A stretch of DNA of 64,000 nt from Actinomycetota bacterium (lineage in GTDB: Bacteria > Actinomycetota > Actinomycetes > S36-B12 > UBA10799). Positions 32,351 through 40,272 of the stretch are shown piece after piece. The translations under genes and the position numbers were made by a program. The stretch covers positions 1 through 64,000 of the forward strand of contig JACJWU010000004.1 in the NCBI GenBank assembly GCA_020636995.1. Direction: 5' to 3'. The notes below the pieces were generated by a model that saw only the letters and a program-made list of their open reading frames with translations, was not told the DNA's origin and did not search any database. How positions within the stretch are numbered: the stretch's first letter is position 1; each line of letters opens with the position of its first letter.

Positions 32351-32935
32351 TCATCCGGGTAGGTCGGACGGCATCCTTAACAGGTCGGAAACAACCTCCT
32401 CGGCCGCCGCCAGCCGGTCTGGACCCTCGATCACCACGGCGTCCGGCAACAGCATCCGGTACTCCTCGAATGCCGCCGGCCTGCCATCCGGGTCATCACG
32501 GATCCCGTCGGGCACCCACGGGATGTCCGCAGCGGTGAGCAGCAGCAGGTCGTAGGTGTCCTCCACCACGGCCGCGAGCAGTTCCTCAGTGACCTCGGGC
32601 GGGCCGAGCTCATATCCGGGTCGGTTACGGGATGCGCAGACATGCCAGACCAGCGGCGTGGCGCACGTGCCGTCGCAGATCAACACCGCTCCATCAGCAC
32701 GCGCGGCCAGAACCACCTCGGCCGCCGCGCGCGCCCCGCGGTGCAAACGACTGGTCGCCACCTGCTCGCGATAGGACCATGGATGTCCGGCGGGCAATTG
32801 ATGGGCCAGAGCACGACCCTGTTCGGCCACGACCTCGACCTCGACGCCACGTTCGGACAGCCATCGGGCGAGATGGTCGACCAAAGTCGTCTTCCCGCTG
32901 GACTCCGGGCCGACGACTCCGATGCGAAGGATCAA
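32351..32935 (-). CDS. NadR-like P-loop kinase/ATPase
   Basis: A 194-aa P-loop protein. The Walker A is GVVGPESSGKTTLVDHLA, and VLICDGTCATPLVWHV resembles the Walker B region of the ribosylnicotinamide-kinase domain of NadR, as do YDLLLLTAADIPWVPDGIRDDP and the later EEYRMLL. It lacks the NMN adenylyltransferase part of NadR. The start is TTG at 32935, overlapping the upstream stop (TTGA), so it is coupled to the Ala/Lys-rich protein gene. A nucleoside or nicotinamide riboside kinase role is plausible but not shown. Confidence 0.75.
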   Translation of the reverse strand: MILRIGVVGPESSGKTTLVDHLARWLSERGVEVEVVAEQGRALAHQLPAGHPWSYREQVATSRLHRGARAAAEVVLAARADGAVLICDGTCATPLVWHVCASRNRPGYELGPPEVTEELLAAVVEDTYDLLLLTAADIPWVPDGIRDDPDGRPAAFEEYRMLLPDAVVIEGPDRLAAAEEVVSDLLRMPSDLPG

Positions 32936-33579
32936 GCCACCGACTGGTCGTCGGCGGGCTTTGCGGTCTTGGCGGCGGCCTTGCGCTTCTTGGCGGGGGC
33001 CTTCTTGGCAGGTGCCTTCTTGGCGGCCGGAGCTGTGACCTCCGGCTGTTCTGCCGCCGGTTGCTCGGCGGCGGCAGGCTCGACGGCCGTCTCAGCCGCC
33101 TCCTGCTGGTCGAGTTCCGCGGCGGCCTCGTCCGCTGCCGCCTGCACCTTCTCCGCGGCCTCGAACGCCGCCTCGGACGTCGAGAGTGCCGCCTTGTCGG
33201 CCGCCGTGCTGGCGCGGTCCGCTGCCTTCTCGGCACCCTCCGCCAGTTCGGCCGCGGCGTCCGCTGTGGACTTGGCCGCCTTGTCGACGACACTGGCTGC
33301 CTTGCGAGCTGCCGACTCGGCGGTGACACCGGCATGCGCGGCGGCCTCAGCGGTCGCATCGGCTGCCTTGTCGGCGACCTCGGCCGCCTTCTCCGCGACA
33401 TCGGCGACAGTCGCTGCCGCGGTGGCGGCCTTGCGGGTGACCCCTTCGGCGATCTCGTCGGCGGCCACGCCCGCCTGGCGCACCCACTCCTGCCGGCGAC
33501 CGTTCTCCCGGCGCTTGCTCCACAGGATCCCCGCCGCCACTGAACCCACGGCCACCCCGACCGCAACCAACCGTCGCAT
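32932..33579 (-). CDS. Membrane-anchored Ala-rich coiled-coil protein with histone-H1-like tail
   Basis: A 215-aa protein of extreme composition. A single N-terminal transmembrane segment (LVAVGVAVGSVAAGILW) is followed by RRE..., then about 120 residues of Ala/Glu/Asp/Lys helix with KAADxA-type pseudo-repeats (apolipoprotein/coiled-coil-like), an acidic Pro/Glu/Ala stretch, and a Lys/Ala/Pro tail (AKKAPAKKAPAKKRKAAAK) resembling histone H1 and HupB tails. ATG at 33579 has AAGGAGG 7 nt before it. The tail could touch DNA or anionic wall polymers. Function unknown. Confidence 0.7.
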   Translation of the reverse strand: MRRLVAVGVAVGSVAAGILWSKRRENGRRQEWVRQAGVAADEIAEGVTRKAATAAATVADVAEKAAEVADKAADATAEAAAHAGVTAESAARKAASVVDKAAKSTADAAAELAEGAEKAADRASTAADKAALSTSEAAFEAAEKVQAAADEAAAELDQQEAAETAVEPAAAEQPAAEQPEVTAPAAKKAPAKKAPAKKRKAAAKTAKPADDQSVA

Positions 33580-33692
33580 CTGCCATCCTCCTTGGGCTTT
33601 CCTAGCGTCAGCCTGCCACGACCCGGCGCATCGTGCGGGACGGACCTCCCGATTCGCGGGAACCGGCGGACAGGAGCAGTCGTCCCACTTAC

Positions 33693-33962
33693 ATGCGAGT
33701 CGACCACCAAGTACAACCATCCTCCGGCGGGGTACGTGCGTCCGGACGGCTGCGCTTCTCGGTGGCCGCCCCCCACTGCCGCGGACACCTGAGGCTGATG
33801 GTGCTCGATCGTTCCGGACGCGTACAGCACCGCATGACGCTGACCGCGGCATCTGTCCGGACTCCCCTGCAACTGACCGGTTTCCCGCGCGGCGAGACCT
33901 TCCTGGTGTGCGCCTTCTGCGAGGACGAACTGATCTGGTCGTCCCCGGTCGTGGCGGGCTGA
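33693..33962 (+). CDS. Hypothetical 89-aa protein
   Basis: The ORF begins MRVDHQVQPSSGGVRASGRL, alternates hydrophobic and polar residues in a beta-strand pattern, and ends with FLVCAFCEDELIWSSPVVAG. It could be a small beta-sandwich. There is no clear ribosome binding site and the frame extends upstream to 33633. Nothing is recognised by family. It lies on the plus strand, divergent from the Ala/Lys-rich gene. Confidence 0.4.
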   Translation: MRVDHQVQPSSGGVRASGRLRFSVAAPHCRGHLRLMVLDRSGRVQHRMTLTAASVRTPLQLTGFPRGETFLVCAFCEDELIWSSPVVAG

Positions 33963-34011
33963 CAACGTCGACCACCCATACGACTGCCTCAGACCGCCCA
34001 CGCAGGGCCAC

Positions 34012-34017
34012 TAGGCT
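34012..34017 (+). promoter_or_regulatory. -10 hexamer TAGGCT
   Basis: TAGGCT ends 7 nt before the GTG at 34025. Confidence 0.55.
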
Positions 34018-34024
34018 GCAGGAC

Positions 34025-34504
34025 GTGGGTAACTTCGAAGTCATCGCCGCGCCCGCCGACGACCGCCTCGACCCGGCCGTCTTCCGGGAGGTCGGCAGCA
34101 TCGTCGGGTCGTACGTCGACCAAGAGGTGGCCAATCCGATCACCGTGGCGCTAGGCGATGCTCTGGCTGAGCCGATCGACCCGTCGCAGATCCTCAACAC
34201 CGCGATCGGGTTCGCAAACGCCGTAGCGCTGCTGGCACTGGCCGTGACCCAGGATGAGAACGATGCTGCCCGTGTCGTGCGGGAGACGCTGCGGTTGGGC
34301 AACGGTGGCGAGGACGCGGACGCGGAGACCCTCATCCTGCGGATCCTCGAGCCGATCGATCGGGCGCCCGAGCAGATCAGTGGCGCCACCCTCACCGCGC
34401 TGGCCAACTACGGCGACATGGCGGTGCGGCTCACGGACCAGTTGCAGATCCCGCGCGAGACGCTCGCCGACGCCGTCTCGGCTGCGGCGGCAAAGGTGGG
34501 TTGA
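34025..34504 (+). CDS. Hypothetical 159-aa soluble protein
   Basis: A mostly helical, acidic protein (MGNFEVIAAPADDRLDPAVF...), with a hydrophobic middle (AIGFANAVALLALAVTQDEN) that is probably a buried helix rather than a membrane span. No family is recognised. GTG at 34025 is set by TAGGCT 7 nt upstream. The stop codon falls inside the first unit of a 35-bp tandem repeat, so the repeats begin exactly at the gene's end. Confidence 0.65.
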   Translation: MGNFEVIAAPADDRLDPAVFREVGSIVGSYVDQEVANPITVALGDALAEPIDPSQILNTAIGFANAVALLALAVTQDENDAARVVRETLRLGNGGEDADAETLILRILEPIDRAPEQISGATLTALANYGDMAVRLTDQLQIPRETLADAVSAAAAKVG

Positions 34505-34665
34505 CCCTCCGATCCACGGGCAGCAGGAACGTGGGCTGACCCTCCGATCCACGGGTAGCAGGAAAGTGGGCTGACCCTCCGATCCACGGGCAGCAGGAAC
34601 GTGGGCTGACCCTCCGATCCACGGGTAGCAGGAAAGTGGGCTGACCCTCCGATCCACGGGCAGCA
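34496..34665. repeat. 35-bp tandem repeat, about five copies
   Basis: TGACCCTCCGATCCACGGG recurs at 34502, 34537, 34572, 34607 and 34642, an exact 35-bp period. The variable halves alternate between CAGCAGGAACGTGGGC and TAGCAGGAAAGTGGGC, giving a 70-bp higher-order period. The last unit runs directly into palindrome A6. With A6 this fills the 326-bp gap before pta; no gene is seen there. Confidence 0.9.
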
Positions 34666-34710
34666 GATTGCGCACACGACCACCTACTGGTCCCCTACGC
34701 AATCTGCCCG
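34661..34710. repeat. Palindromic repeat family A, copy A6
   Basis: Arms GCAGATTGCG at 34663-34672 and CGCAATCTGC at 34698-34707. The inner part is divergent (CACGACCACCTACTGGTC). It is fused to the 35-bp tandem repeat on its left. Confidence 0.88.
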
Positions 34711-34817
34711 GCCGGGGATCCCCGCGCTGGGGCCTGCTGACCGCCGTTCCGCCCGGCCGGCGCCACGGCGAAGCCGAACTGCACCACGGCCGTTCTGCAA
34801 TCACGCCGAGGCGTGCC

Positions 34818-34823
34818 TAGGCT
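34818..34823 (+). promoter_or_regulatory. -10 hexamer TAGGCT of pta-ackA
   Basis: TAGGCT ends 7 nt before the GTG at 34831. Confidence 0.55.
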
Positions 34824-34830
34824 CGTGCCC

Positions 34831-36909
34831 GTGGCCAAAGCGGTGTATGTGACCTCGATGGAACCGGCCAGTGGGAAATCCATGATCTCCCTGGGCCTGA
34901 TGGAAGCCTTCAGCCGGCACACGGCGCGGGTCGGGTATTTCCGCCCGGTCGTGGCCAGCCCCGGCTACGACGACACGACGATCGATCTGATCAATCGTCG
35001 GTACGGGCTGAACCAGACCCATGAGCAGTCGTACGGGATCACGACCGAGCGCACGCGCGAGGTCGGCTCGCTGCACGACGCCGACATCCTGATCTCGGAG
35101 ATCATGGGGAAGTTCGACACGCTGGCGGCTGACTGTGACGTGGTGCTGGTGGAAGGCACGGACTTCACCGGGGCCAGCGCGGCCTTCGAATTCGAACTCA
35201 ACGTCACCATGGCCCTCAACCTGGGCGCCCCTGTCCTACTCGTGATCAGCGCCCACCACCACCGTCCCGATCAGGTGCGGGGAGCGGTCTTCGCTGCCAG
35301 GGAGTCACTGCAGGGGCATGAGGTCAACCTGCTCGGGGTCGCAGTCAACCGCGTGGAGCCCGAACATCTCGAGACGATCCGCGAGTCGCTCGGCGGGCTG
35401 CCGGAGCCCGTGTGGGTCATCCCCGAGGAGAGGACGCTGCAACTGCCCTCCCTGCACCAGATCTCGGCGGAACTACAGGCGAGTCTGCTGCTGGGCAACC
35501 AGGAGTCTTTGGACCGCGAGGTGACAGGTGTCCGGGTCGCGGCGATGACACTGCCGAACCTGTTCGACCGCTTGCACGACGGAGTGTTGCTCGTGACTCC
35601 GGGGGACCGTTCGGATGTGCTGCTCGCCGCGGTGACCGCCCGGTTCAGCGACAAGGTTCCCAGCGTCAGCGGAGTGGTCGTGACCGGCGGGGTGGACCCC
35701 GATCCCCGGATCCTCTCGTTCGCCCGCGGACTGGAGTCGGCCGTCACGCCGCTGCTGATGTCACATCTGGACACCTACGAGACCGCGCACCGCATCGCCA
35801 CCCTGACTCCGCAGATCCGGTTCGGTGACGACCGCCGGATCGCCGCCGCCCTGGGCCTGTTCGAAGCCGCGGTCGACACCTCGGACCTCGTCGAACGCAT
35901 CGAACTGGCGGACACTCCGGTGACCACCCCGCTGATGTTCGAGCACCGGCTCGCGCGTGCTGCCCGCCAGGACCGCAAGCGCATCGTCCTGCCCGAGGGC
36001 GACGACGACCGCATCCTGCGCGCCGCGGACCAACTCCTGCGCCGGTCCGTCTGCGACCTCACCATCCTGGGTTCTCCGGAAGCGATCTCCGACCGGGCGC
36101 GCTCGATGGGCCTGGACATCTCCGCCGCCACGCTCATACACCCCGAGCACTCCGAACTGCGCGACGAGATGGCCCAACTGTTGTGTGACCTGCGCACCCA
36201 CAAGGGCATGAGCATGGACATCGCCCACGACGCGGTGACCGACGTGACGATCTTCGGCACATTGCTGGTGAAGTCGGGGCTCGCCGATGGCATGGTCAGT
36301 GGCGCCTCCCACACCACTGCCGACACAGTGCGTCCTGCCCTACAACTGATCCGCACAACCCCGGAATCCTCGGTCGTCTCCAGCGTCTTCTTCATGTGCC
36401 TGGCAGACAGGGTCCTTGTGTACGGGGACTGCGCGGTGAACCCCGACCCGAACCCGGAGCAACTGGCAGATATCGCGATCTCCTCGGCAGGCACCGCCAA
36501 GGCGTTCGGCATCGAACCCTACGTGGCGATGCTGAGCTACTCGACCGGAGCTTCCGGATCCGGCGGAGATGTCGAGAAGGTGCGTAAAGCCACTGAGATC
36601 GTGCAGAGTCGGCGCCCGGACATCCCCGTAGAGGGACCCATCCAGTACGACGCGGCCGTGGATCCCGCGGTGGCGGCCACCAAACTGCCCGGGTCAGACG
36701 TCGCCGGCCAGGCGACCGTGCTGATCTTCCCGGACCTGAACACGGGGAACAACACCTACAAGGCGGTGCAGCGCTCGGCGCGCGCGGTGGCCATAGGCCC
36801 GGTGCTGCAGGGTCTGCGCAAACCGGTCAACGACCTTTCCCGCGGATGCACGGTGAAGGACATCGTCAACACGATCACCATCACGGCGATCCAGGCGCAG
36901 GACGACTGA
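34831..36909 (+). CDS. pta: Phosphate acetyltransferase
   Basis: A 692-aa long-form Pta that interconverts acetyl-CoA and acetyl phosphate. Domains in order: a BioD-like P-loop domain (YVTSMEPASGKSMISLGLM, residues 1-about 200), a DRTGG domain (about 210-320), and the catalytic PTA_PTB domain (from about 365, RKRIVLPEGDDDRILRAADQ; DGMVSGASHTTADTVRPALQ). GTG at 34831 is favoured over 34813 because TAGGCT sits 7 nt before it and the P-loop strand starts there. The stop overlaps the ackA ATG (TGATG), so the two are coupled. Confidence 0.96.
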   Translation: MAKAVYVTSMEPASGKSMISLGLMEAFSRHTARVGYFRPVVASPGYDDTTIDLINRRYGLNQTHEQSYGITTERTREVGSLHDADILISEIMGKFDTLAADCDVVLVEGTDFTGASAAFEFELNVTMALNLGAPVLLVISAHHHRPDQVRGAVFAARESLQGHEVNLLGVAVNRVEPEHLETIRESLGGLPEPVWVIPEERTLQLPSLHQISAELQASLLLGNQESLDREVTGVRVAAMTLPNLFDRLHDGVLLVTPGDRSDVLLAAVTARFSDKVPSVSGVVVTGGVDPDPRILSFARGLESAVTPLLMSHLDTYETAHRIATLTPQIRFGDDRRIAAALGLFEAAVDTSDLVERIELADTPVTTPLMFEHRLARAARQDRKRIVLPEGDDDRILRAADQLLRRSVCDLTILGSPEAISDRARSMGLDISAATLIHPEHSELRDEMAQLLCDLRTHKGMSMDIAHDAVTDVTIFGTLLVKSGLADGMVSGASHTTADTVRPALQLIRTTPESSVVSSVFFMCLADRVLVYGDCAVNPDPNPEQLADIAISSAGTAKAFGIEPYVAMLSYSTGASGSGGDVEKVRKATEIVQSRRPDIPVEGPIQYDAAVDPAVAATKLPGSDVAGQATVLIFPDLNTGNNTYKAVQRSARAVAIGPVLQGLRKPVNDLSRGCTVKDIVNTITITAIQAQDD

Positions 36910-38111
36910 TGTCCCTGATCCTGGTGCTCAACTCCGGCTCGTCAAGCATCAAGTACGAACTGATCGACATGGCCGGTCCCGTCACGGTGGCCGAGGGACT
37001 CGTGGAGCGGATCGGCGAGGAGACCTCCCGGGTCGAACACGTCGCTCAGGGGATGTCGTACCTGATCGAGCGGCCATTGGTCGATCACCGTGCTGGGCTG
37101 GCAGCCATGGCGGAGGCCTTCGACGCGACCGTACCGGTCGATCCTGCGGCCCTGACCGCCGTCGGGCACCGCGTGGTGCACGGCGGAGATCGGTTCTCCC
37201 AGCCGGCCGTGATCGACGACGAGGTGCTGGACGCGATCCGTGAGTGCATCCCGCTGGCGCCGCTGCACAACCCCGCCAACCTCACAGGGATCGAGGTGGC
37301 GCTGCAGGCGTTCCCGGATTGTCCCCACGTCGCAGTCTTCGACACCGCATTCCACCAGACCATGCCTCCCGCGTCCTACCGCTACGCGATCGACCGGGAG
37401 GTGGCCGCAGCACATCGGATCCGTCGGTACGGCTTCCACGGGACGTCCCATGCCTTCGTGAGCCGGCGCGCCGCCGAGTTCCTCGACATCCCCCTGGACA
37501 CCTCGCGCATCATCACACTGCACCTGGGCAACGGGGCATCGGCTTGCGCAATCCGCAACGGGGCCAGCATCGACACCTCGATGGGTCTCACGCCCCTGGC
37601 CGGACTCGTCATGGGCACCCGCAGTGGCGACATCGACCCCGGCGCACTGCTGCACCTGCTGCGCGAGGGAATGTCCGTTGAGGATGTGGACTCCCTGTTG
37701 AACAAACGCTCGGGCATGAAGGGCCTGACCGGGGACAACGATCTGCGCCAAGTACATGCCGCCGCAGCAACCGGCGATGCACACGCCGTCGAAGCACTCG
37801 AGGTGTACGTGCACGCCATACGCCATTACGTGGGTGCCTACCTCGCCGAACTCGGCGGTGCCGACGCCTTGGTGTTCACCGCCGGGGTCGGTGAGAACGA
37901 CGCAGCTGTGCGGGAGGCTGTGTGCGCTGGTCTGGCACCCCTCGGGATCGCCATCGACGCCGGCAAGAACGCCTCGACCCGCGGCCCGAACGAGGTGGTC
38001 AACCTGACCGCCCGAGGCGCACCGGTGCAGGTGCTCGTGGTTCCCACGAACGAAGAGTTGGAGATTGCCACGCAGTCGTTGGCGAGTGTGCGTTCATCGG
38101 CGATCGAGTAG
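36909..38111 (+). CDS. ackA: Acetate kinase
   Basis: A 400-aa ASKHA kinase making ATP and acetate from acetyl phosphate or the reverse. It starts MSLILVLNSGSSSIKYELID, the family N-terminal motif. Others are the substrate Arg in VGHRVVHGG, RRYGFHGTSHAFVS and FTAGVGENDAAVREAVC. Start at 36909 overlaps the pta stop by one base. With pta it gives acetate overflow or uptake. Confidence 0.96.
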   Translation: MSLILVLNSGSSSIKYELIDMAGPVTVAEGLVERIGEETSRVEHVAQGMSYLIERPLVDHRAGLAAMAEAFDATVPVDPAALTAVGHRVVHGGDRFSQPAVIDDEVLDAIRECIPLAPLHNPANLTGIEVALQAFPDCPHVAVFDTAFHQTMPPASYRYAIDREVAAAHRIRRYGFHGTSHAFVSRRAAEFLDIPLDTSRIITLHLGNGASACAIRNGASIDTSMGLTPLAGLVMGTRSGDIDPGALLHLLREGMSVEDVDSLLNKRSGMKGLTGDNDLRQVHAAAATGDAHAVEALEVYVHAIRHYVGAYLAELGGADALVFTAGVGENDAAVREAVCAGLAPLGIAIDAGKNASTRGPNEVVNLTARGAPVQVLVVPTNEELEIATQSLASVRSSAIE

Positions 38112-38280
38112 CGGGATACGGTCGACTTCTCGCGAAGCGGCTGGGGATAGCCGGCCGCGACGGTGCACGCGGCGATCATCCGGCCAGGGCTCAACGAGCT
38201 GCGCGACTGGATGGGCCGCTGGTGCCACGATCCGCGGGCAGGCGAAGAACGTCGCCAGCCGGTCCGCCGTTGTACATCCC
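38112..38280. other. Intergenic remnant between ackA and the repeat/IS110 region
   Basis: About 170 bp with a GTG-started open frame at 38163 (VHAAIIRPGLNELRDWMGRW...) that runs without a stop into the downstream repeat. It may be a decayed gene fragment. I recognise no family. Confidence 0.3.
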
Positions 38281-38308
38281 GGTTAGAGATCCGCATCCTG
38301 GTTAGTCA
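38281..38308 (+). repeat. Palindromic repeat family B, partial copy B1
   Basis: GGTTAGAGATCCGCATCCTG followed by GTTAGTC matches the first about 28 bp of family B, then similarity stops. The rest of the unit is missing, and an IS110-type element begins shortly after. Confidence 0.75.
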
Positions 38309-38312
38309 TCCT

Positions 38313-38499
38313 GGGCCGTGGCCGGCTGCCCGTTCAGGCGGGAAAATGTGGGGGTGCCCGCTGACGTCGTTTCTCTATGGCTCTGGGAAGGCCGTGGGTT
38401 AGTCGGACGCTGGGGATCGCGTGGTGTGCCCTTCATTGTTGCTTCGAGCACGAGGACTAGATTCTTCCGCCTGGTGATCCCCGCGGGCACTCCATCGAG
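38313..38499 (+). ncRNA. Candidate IS110 bridge RNA region
   Basis: IS110-subgroup elements encode a structured bridge RNA in the long non-coding left end, pairing with donor and target DNA. Here the 187-bp upstream region has hairpin-forming segments such as CCCGTTCAGGCGGG and CCCGCGGG. The position and length fit. No loops were matched to targets, so this is an inference. Confidence 0.45.
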
Positions 38500-39783
38500 G
38501 TGAAGGCAGGTGAGGTTGTGGAAGAGGTCGTGGAGAATGAAGAGATCATCGAGCGGGTCGCGGCGCTGGATATCGGTAAGGCCGAGTTGGTGTGTTGCGT
38601 GCGGATCCCGGGCCCGGGTGGTCGCCGCCAGCAGGAAGTCGCCAGGTATTCGACGATGACACGGTCACTGCTGGCGTTGGCTGACCGGCTGGCCGAGTTG
38701 CAGGTGACGCGGGTGGTGATGGAGGCGACCAGTGACTACTGGAAGTCGCCGTTCTTCATCTTGGAGGCTGCCGGGTTCGAGACGTGGCTGGTCAACGCCC
38801 GCGACGTCAAGCATCTTCCGGGCCGGCCGAAGACCGACCGGCTGGACGCGGTGTGGTTGTGCAAGGTCGCCGAACGGCAGATGCTGCGCCCCAGTTTCGT
38901 GCCCCCGGCCGAGATCCGGGATCTTCGTGCGTTGACCCGGTATCGGCGCTCGCTGATCACCGCGCGCACCGCGGAGAAGCAGCGGGTGGAGAAGCTGCTG
39001 GAGGATGCCGGGATCAAACTCAGCGTGGTCGCCAGTGACATCTTCGGGGTGTCCGGACGGGCGATGATGGCCGCTCTGGTCGCTGGGGAACGCGACCCGG
39101 AGGTATTGGCCGGCATGGCCCGCGGACAGTTGCGCAAGAAGAACACCGACCTGACCGAGGCGTTCTTCACCACCCGGTTCCGCGACCACCACGGATGGCT
39201 GCTGGCCAAGATGCTGGCCCGGGTCGACCAGTTCAGCGCCGATATCGCCGAGGTCGATGAACGGATCGGGGACCAGATCGCCCCTTTCGCCCAAGCGGTG
39301 GCCCGGCTGAGCGAGATTCCCGGGGTCAGTGACACCACCGCCCGGATCATCATCGCCGAGATCGGGGTGGACATGACCCGGTTCCCGACCCCGGGCCATC
39401 TGGCGTCGTGGGCGAAGTTCGCCCCCGGGATCAAGTCCTCCGCGGGCCGACAGAAGGGCAACGGGGCCAGCGGGCACGGTAACCGCTACCTGGCCGCCGC
39501 CCTCGGTGATGCCGCGGTCGCGACCCGCCAAACCGACACCTTCCTCGGGCAGCGGTACCGCAGGCTGGTCAAACGGCGCGGGAAGAAACGCGCGGTGGTC
39601 GCGGTCGGCCGTTCGATACTCAACATCGTCTGGCACCTGCTGTCCGACCCCGACGCACACTTCATCGATCTCGGCCCGGACTACTACGACACCCGCATCA
39701 ACGCCGCCCGAGCACGCCGTAACCACGTACGCCACCTGGAACGACTCGGCTACAAAGTCACCCTCGAACCAGAAGCCGCCTGA
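38500..39783 (+). CDS. IS110-family DEDD recombinase/transposase
   Basis: A 427-aa transposase. The N-terminal RuvC-like DEDD domain has Asp in AALDIGKAELVCC, Glu in RVVMEATSDYW and the Asp pair in KTDRLDAVWL. The C-terminal Transposase_20 domain has SEIPGVSDTTARIIIAEIG and KSSAGRQKG with the candidate catalytic Ser, then GNRYLAAALGDAA. A coiled-coil region lies between. GTG at 38500. The frame is intact and full length. The long 5' non-coding region places it in the IS110 rather than IS1111 subgroup. Confidence 0.92.
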   Translation: MKAGEVVEEVVENEEIIERVAALDIGKAELVCCVRIPGPGGRRQQEVARYSTMTRSLLALADRLAELQVTRVVMEATSDYWKSPFFILEAAGFETWLVNARDVKHLPGRPKTDRLDAVWLCKVAERQMLRPSFVPPAEIRDLRALTRYRRSLITARTAEKQRVEKLLEDAGIKLSVVASDIFGVSGRAMMAALVAGERDPEVLAGMARGQLRKKNTDLTEAFFTTRFRDHHGWLLAKMLARVDQFSADIAEVDERIGDQIAPFAQAVARLSEIPGVSDTTARIIIAEIGVDMTRFPTPGHLASWAKFAPGIKSSAGRQKGNGASGHGNRYLAAALGDAAVATRQTDTFLGQRYRRLVKRRGKKRAVVAVGRSILNIVWHLLSDPDAHFIDLGPDYYDTRINAARARRNHVRHLERLGYKVTLEPEAA

Positions 39784-39833
39784 TCCCGGCTACGCCGGGA
39801 ACAACCCCCGGTGGCCAAGCACATTTTCGGACT

Positions 39834-39944
39834 AGAGAACGGCAGGTTGGTTAGAGACACGGCACTCCGGTTAGCCCTATACGGCCGTGGGACTCTAACC
39901 AACCTGCCGCCGACTAACCAAGATGCCGATCTCTAACCGGAATG
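39834..39944 (-). repeat. Palindromic repeat family B, copy B2
   Basis: A nearly complete unit in inverse orientation: CTCCGGTTAGCC and GACTCTAACC flank the central ACGGCCGT palindrome, then CCGACTAACCAAGATGCCG and ATCTCTAACCGG. It abuts the right end of the IS110 element. The rest of the gap to 40059 holds only a -10-like site. Confidence 0.85.
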
Positions 39945-40047
39945 CGCGGACAGATCCTGACCGACCACGGACCCTGCGGTGCGCCGTGCTCACCAGGTCC
40001 GACCCGGCCCGTCGGCGTGGCTACCGCGATTTGTCGCACCCCCCTGT

Positions 40048-40053
40048 CACTGT
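40048..40053 (+). promoter_or_regulatory. -10-like CACTGT
   Basis: CACTGT ends 6 nt before the ATG at 40060. Confidence 0.35.
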
Positions 40054-40059
40054 CGAGCC

Positions 40060-40272
40060 ATGGATACCGAACAGACGCACTGCAGCAAGAGCGCGGAGTT
40101 CGACGGCCGACTCTGGGATGTCGCCCGACTCCTTCGCACCGGGGATGTGGAACGCGCGCGGGTGGAATCGGCACTCCTGCTCGCCGACGCCGAATCTGCC
40201 GGATTCGATTGGGTGGCCGAGCAACTGCTGGATCTGTGGGCCGCCCAGGAGCCGTCGCGCCGATCGGCCTGA
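40060..40272 (+). CDS. Hypothetical 70-aa helical protein
   Basis: A small acidic helical protein (FDGRLWDVARLLRTGDVERA...WVAEQLLDLWAAQEP). Composition and strong GC3 bias support coding. ATG at 40060 fits the leaderless spacing after CACTGT. Its stop lies immediately before the stop of the convergent phosphatase gene (40272/40273). No family is recognised. Confidence 0.55.
   Translation: MDTEQTHCSKSAEFDGRLWDVARLLRTGDVERARVESALLLADAESAGFDWVAEQLLDLWAAQEPSRRSA

Larger units (their letters stand above)
38309..39833 (+). mobile_element. IS110-family insertion sequence
   Basis: The element contains one IS110-type recombinase gene with about 190 bp of non-coding DNA upstream and about 50 bp downstream. 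No terminal inverted repeats are seen, as expected for the IS110 subgroup. Boundaries are approximate: they are set where similarity to family B repeats breaks on the left (after GGTTAGTC) and on the right (CTAGAGAACGG, where a full repeat would read GGTTAGAG). Confidence 0.75.
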
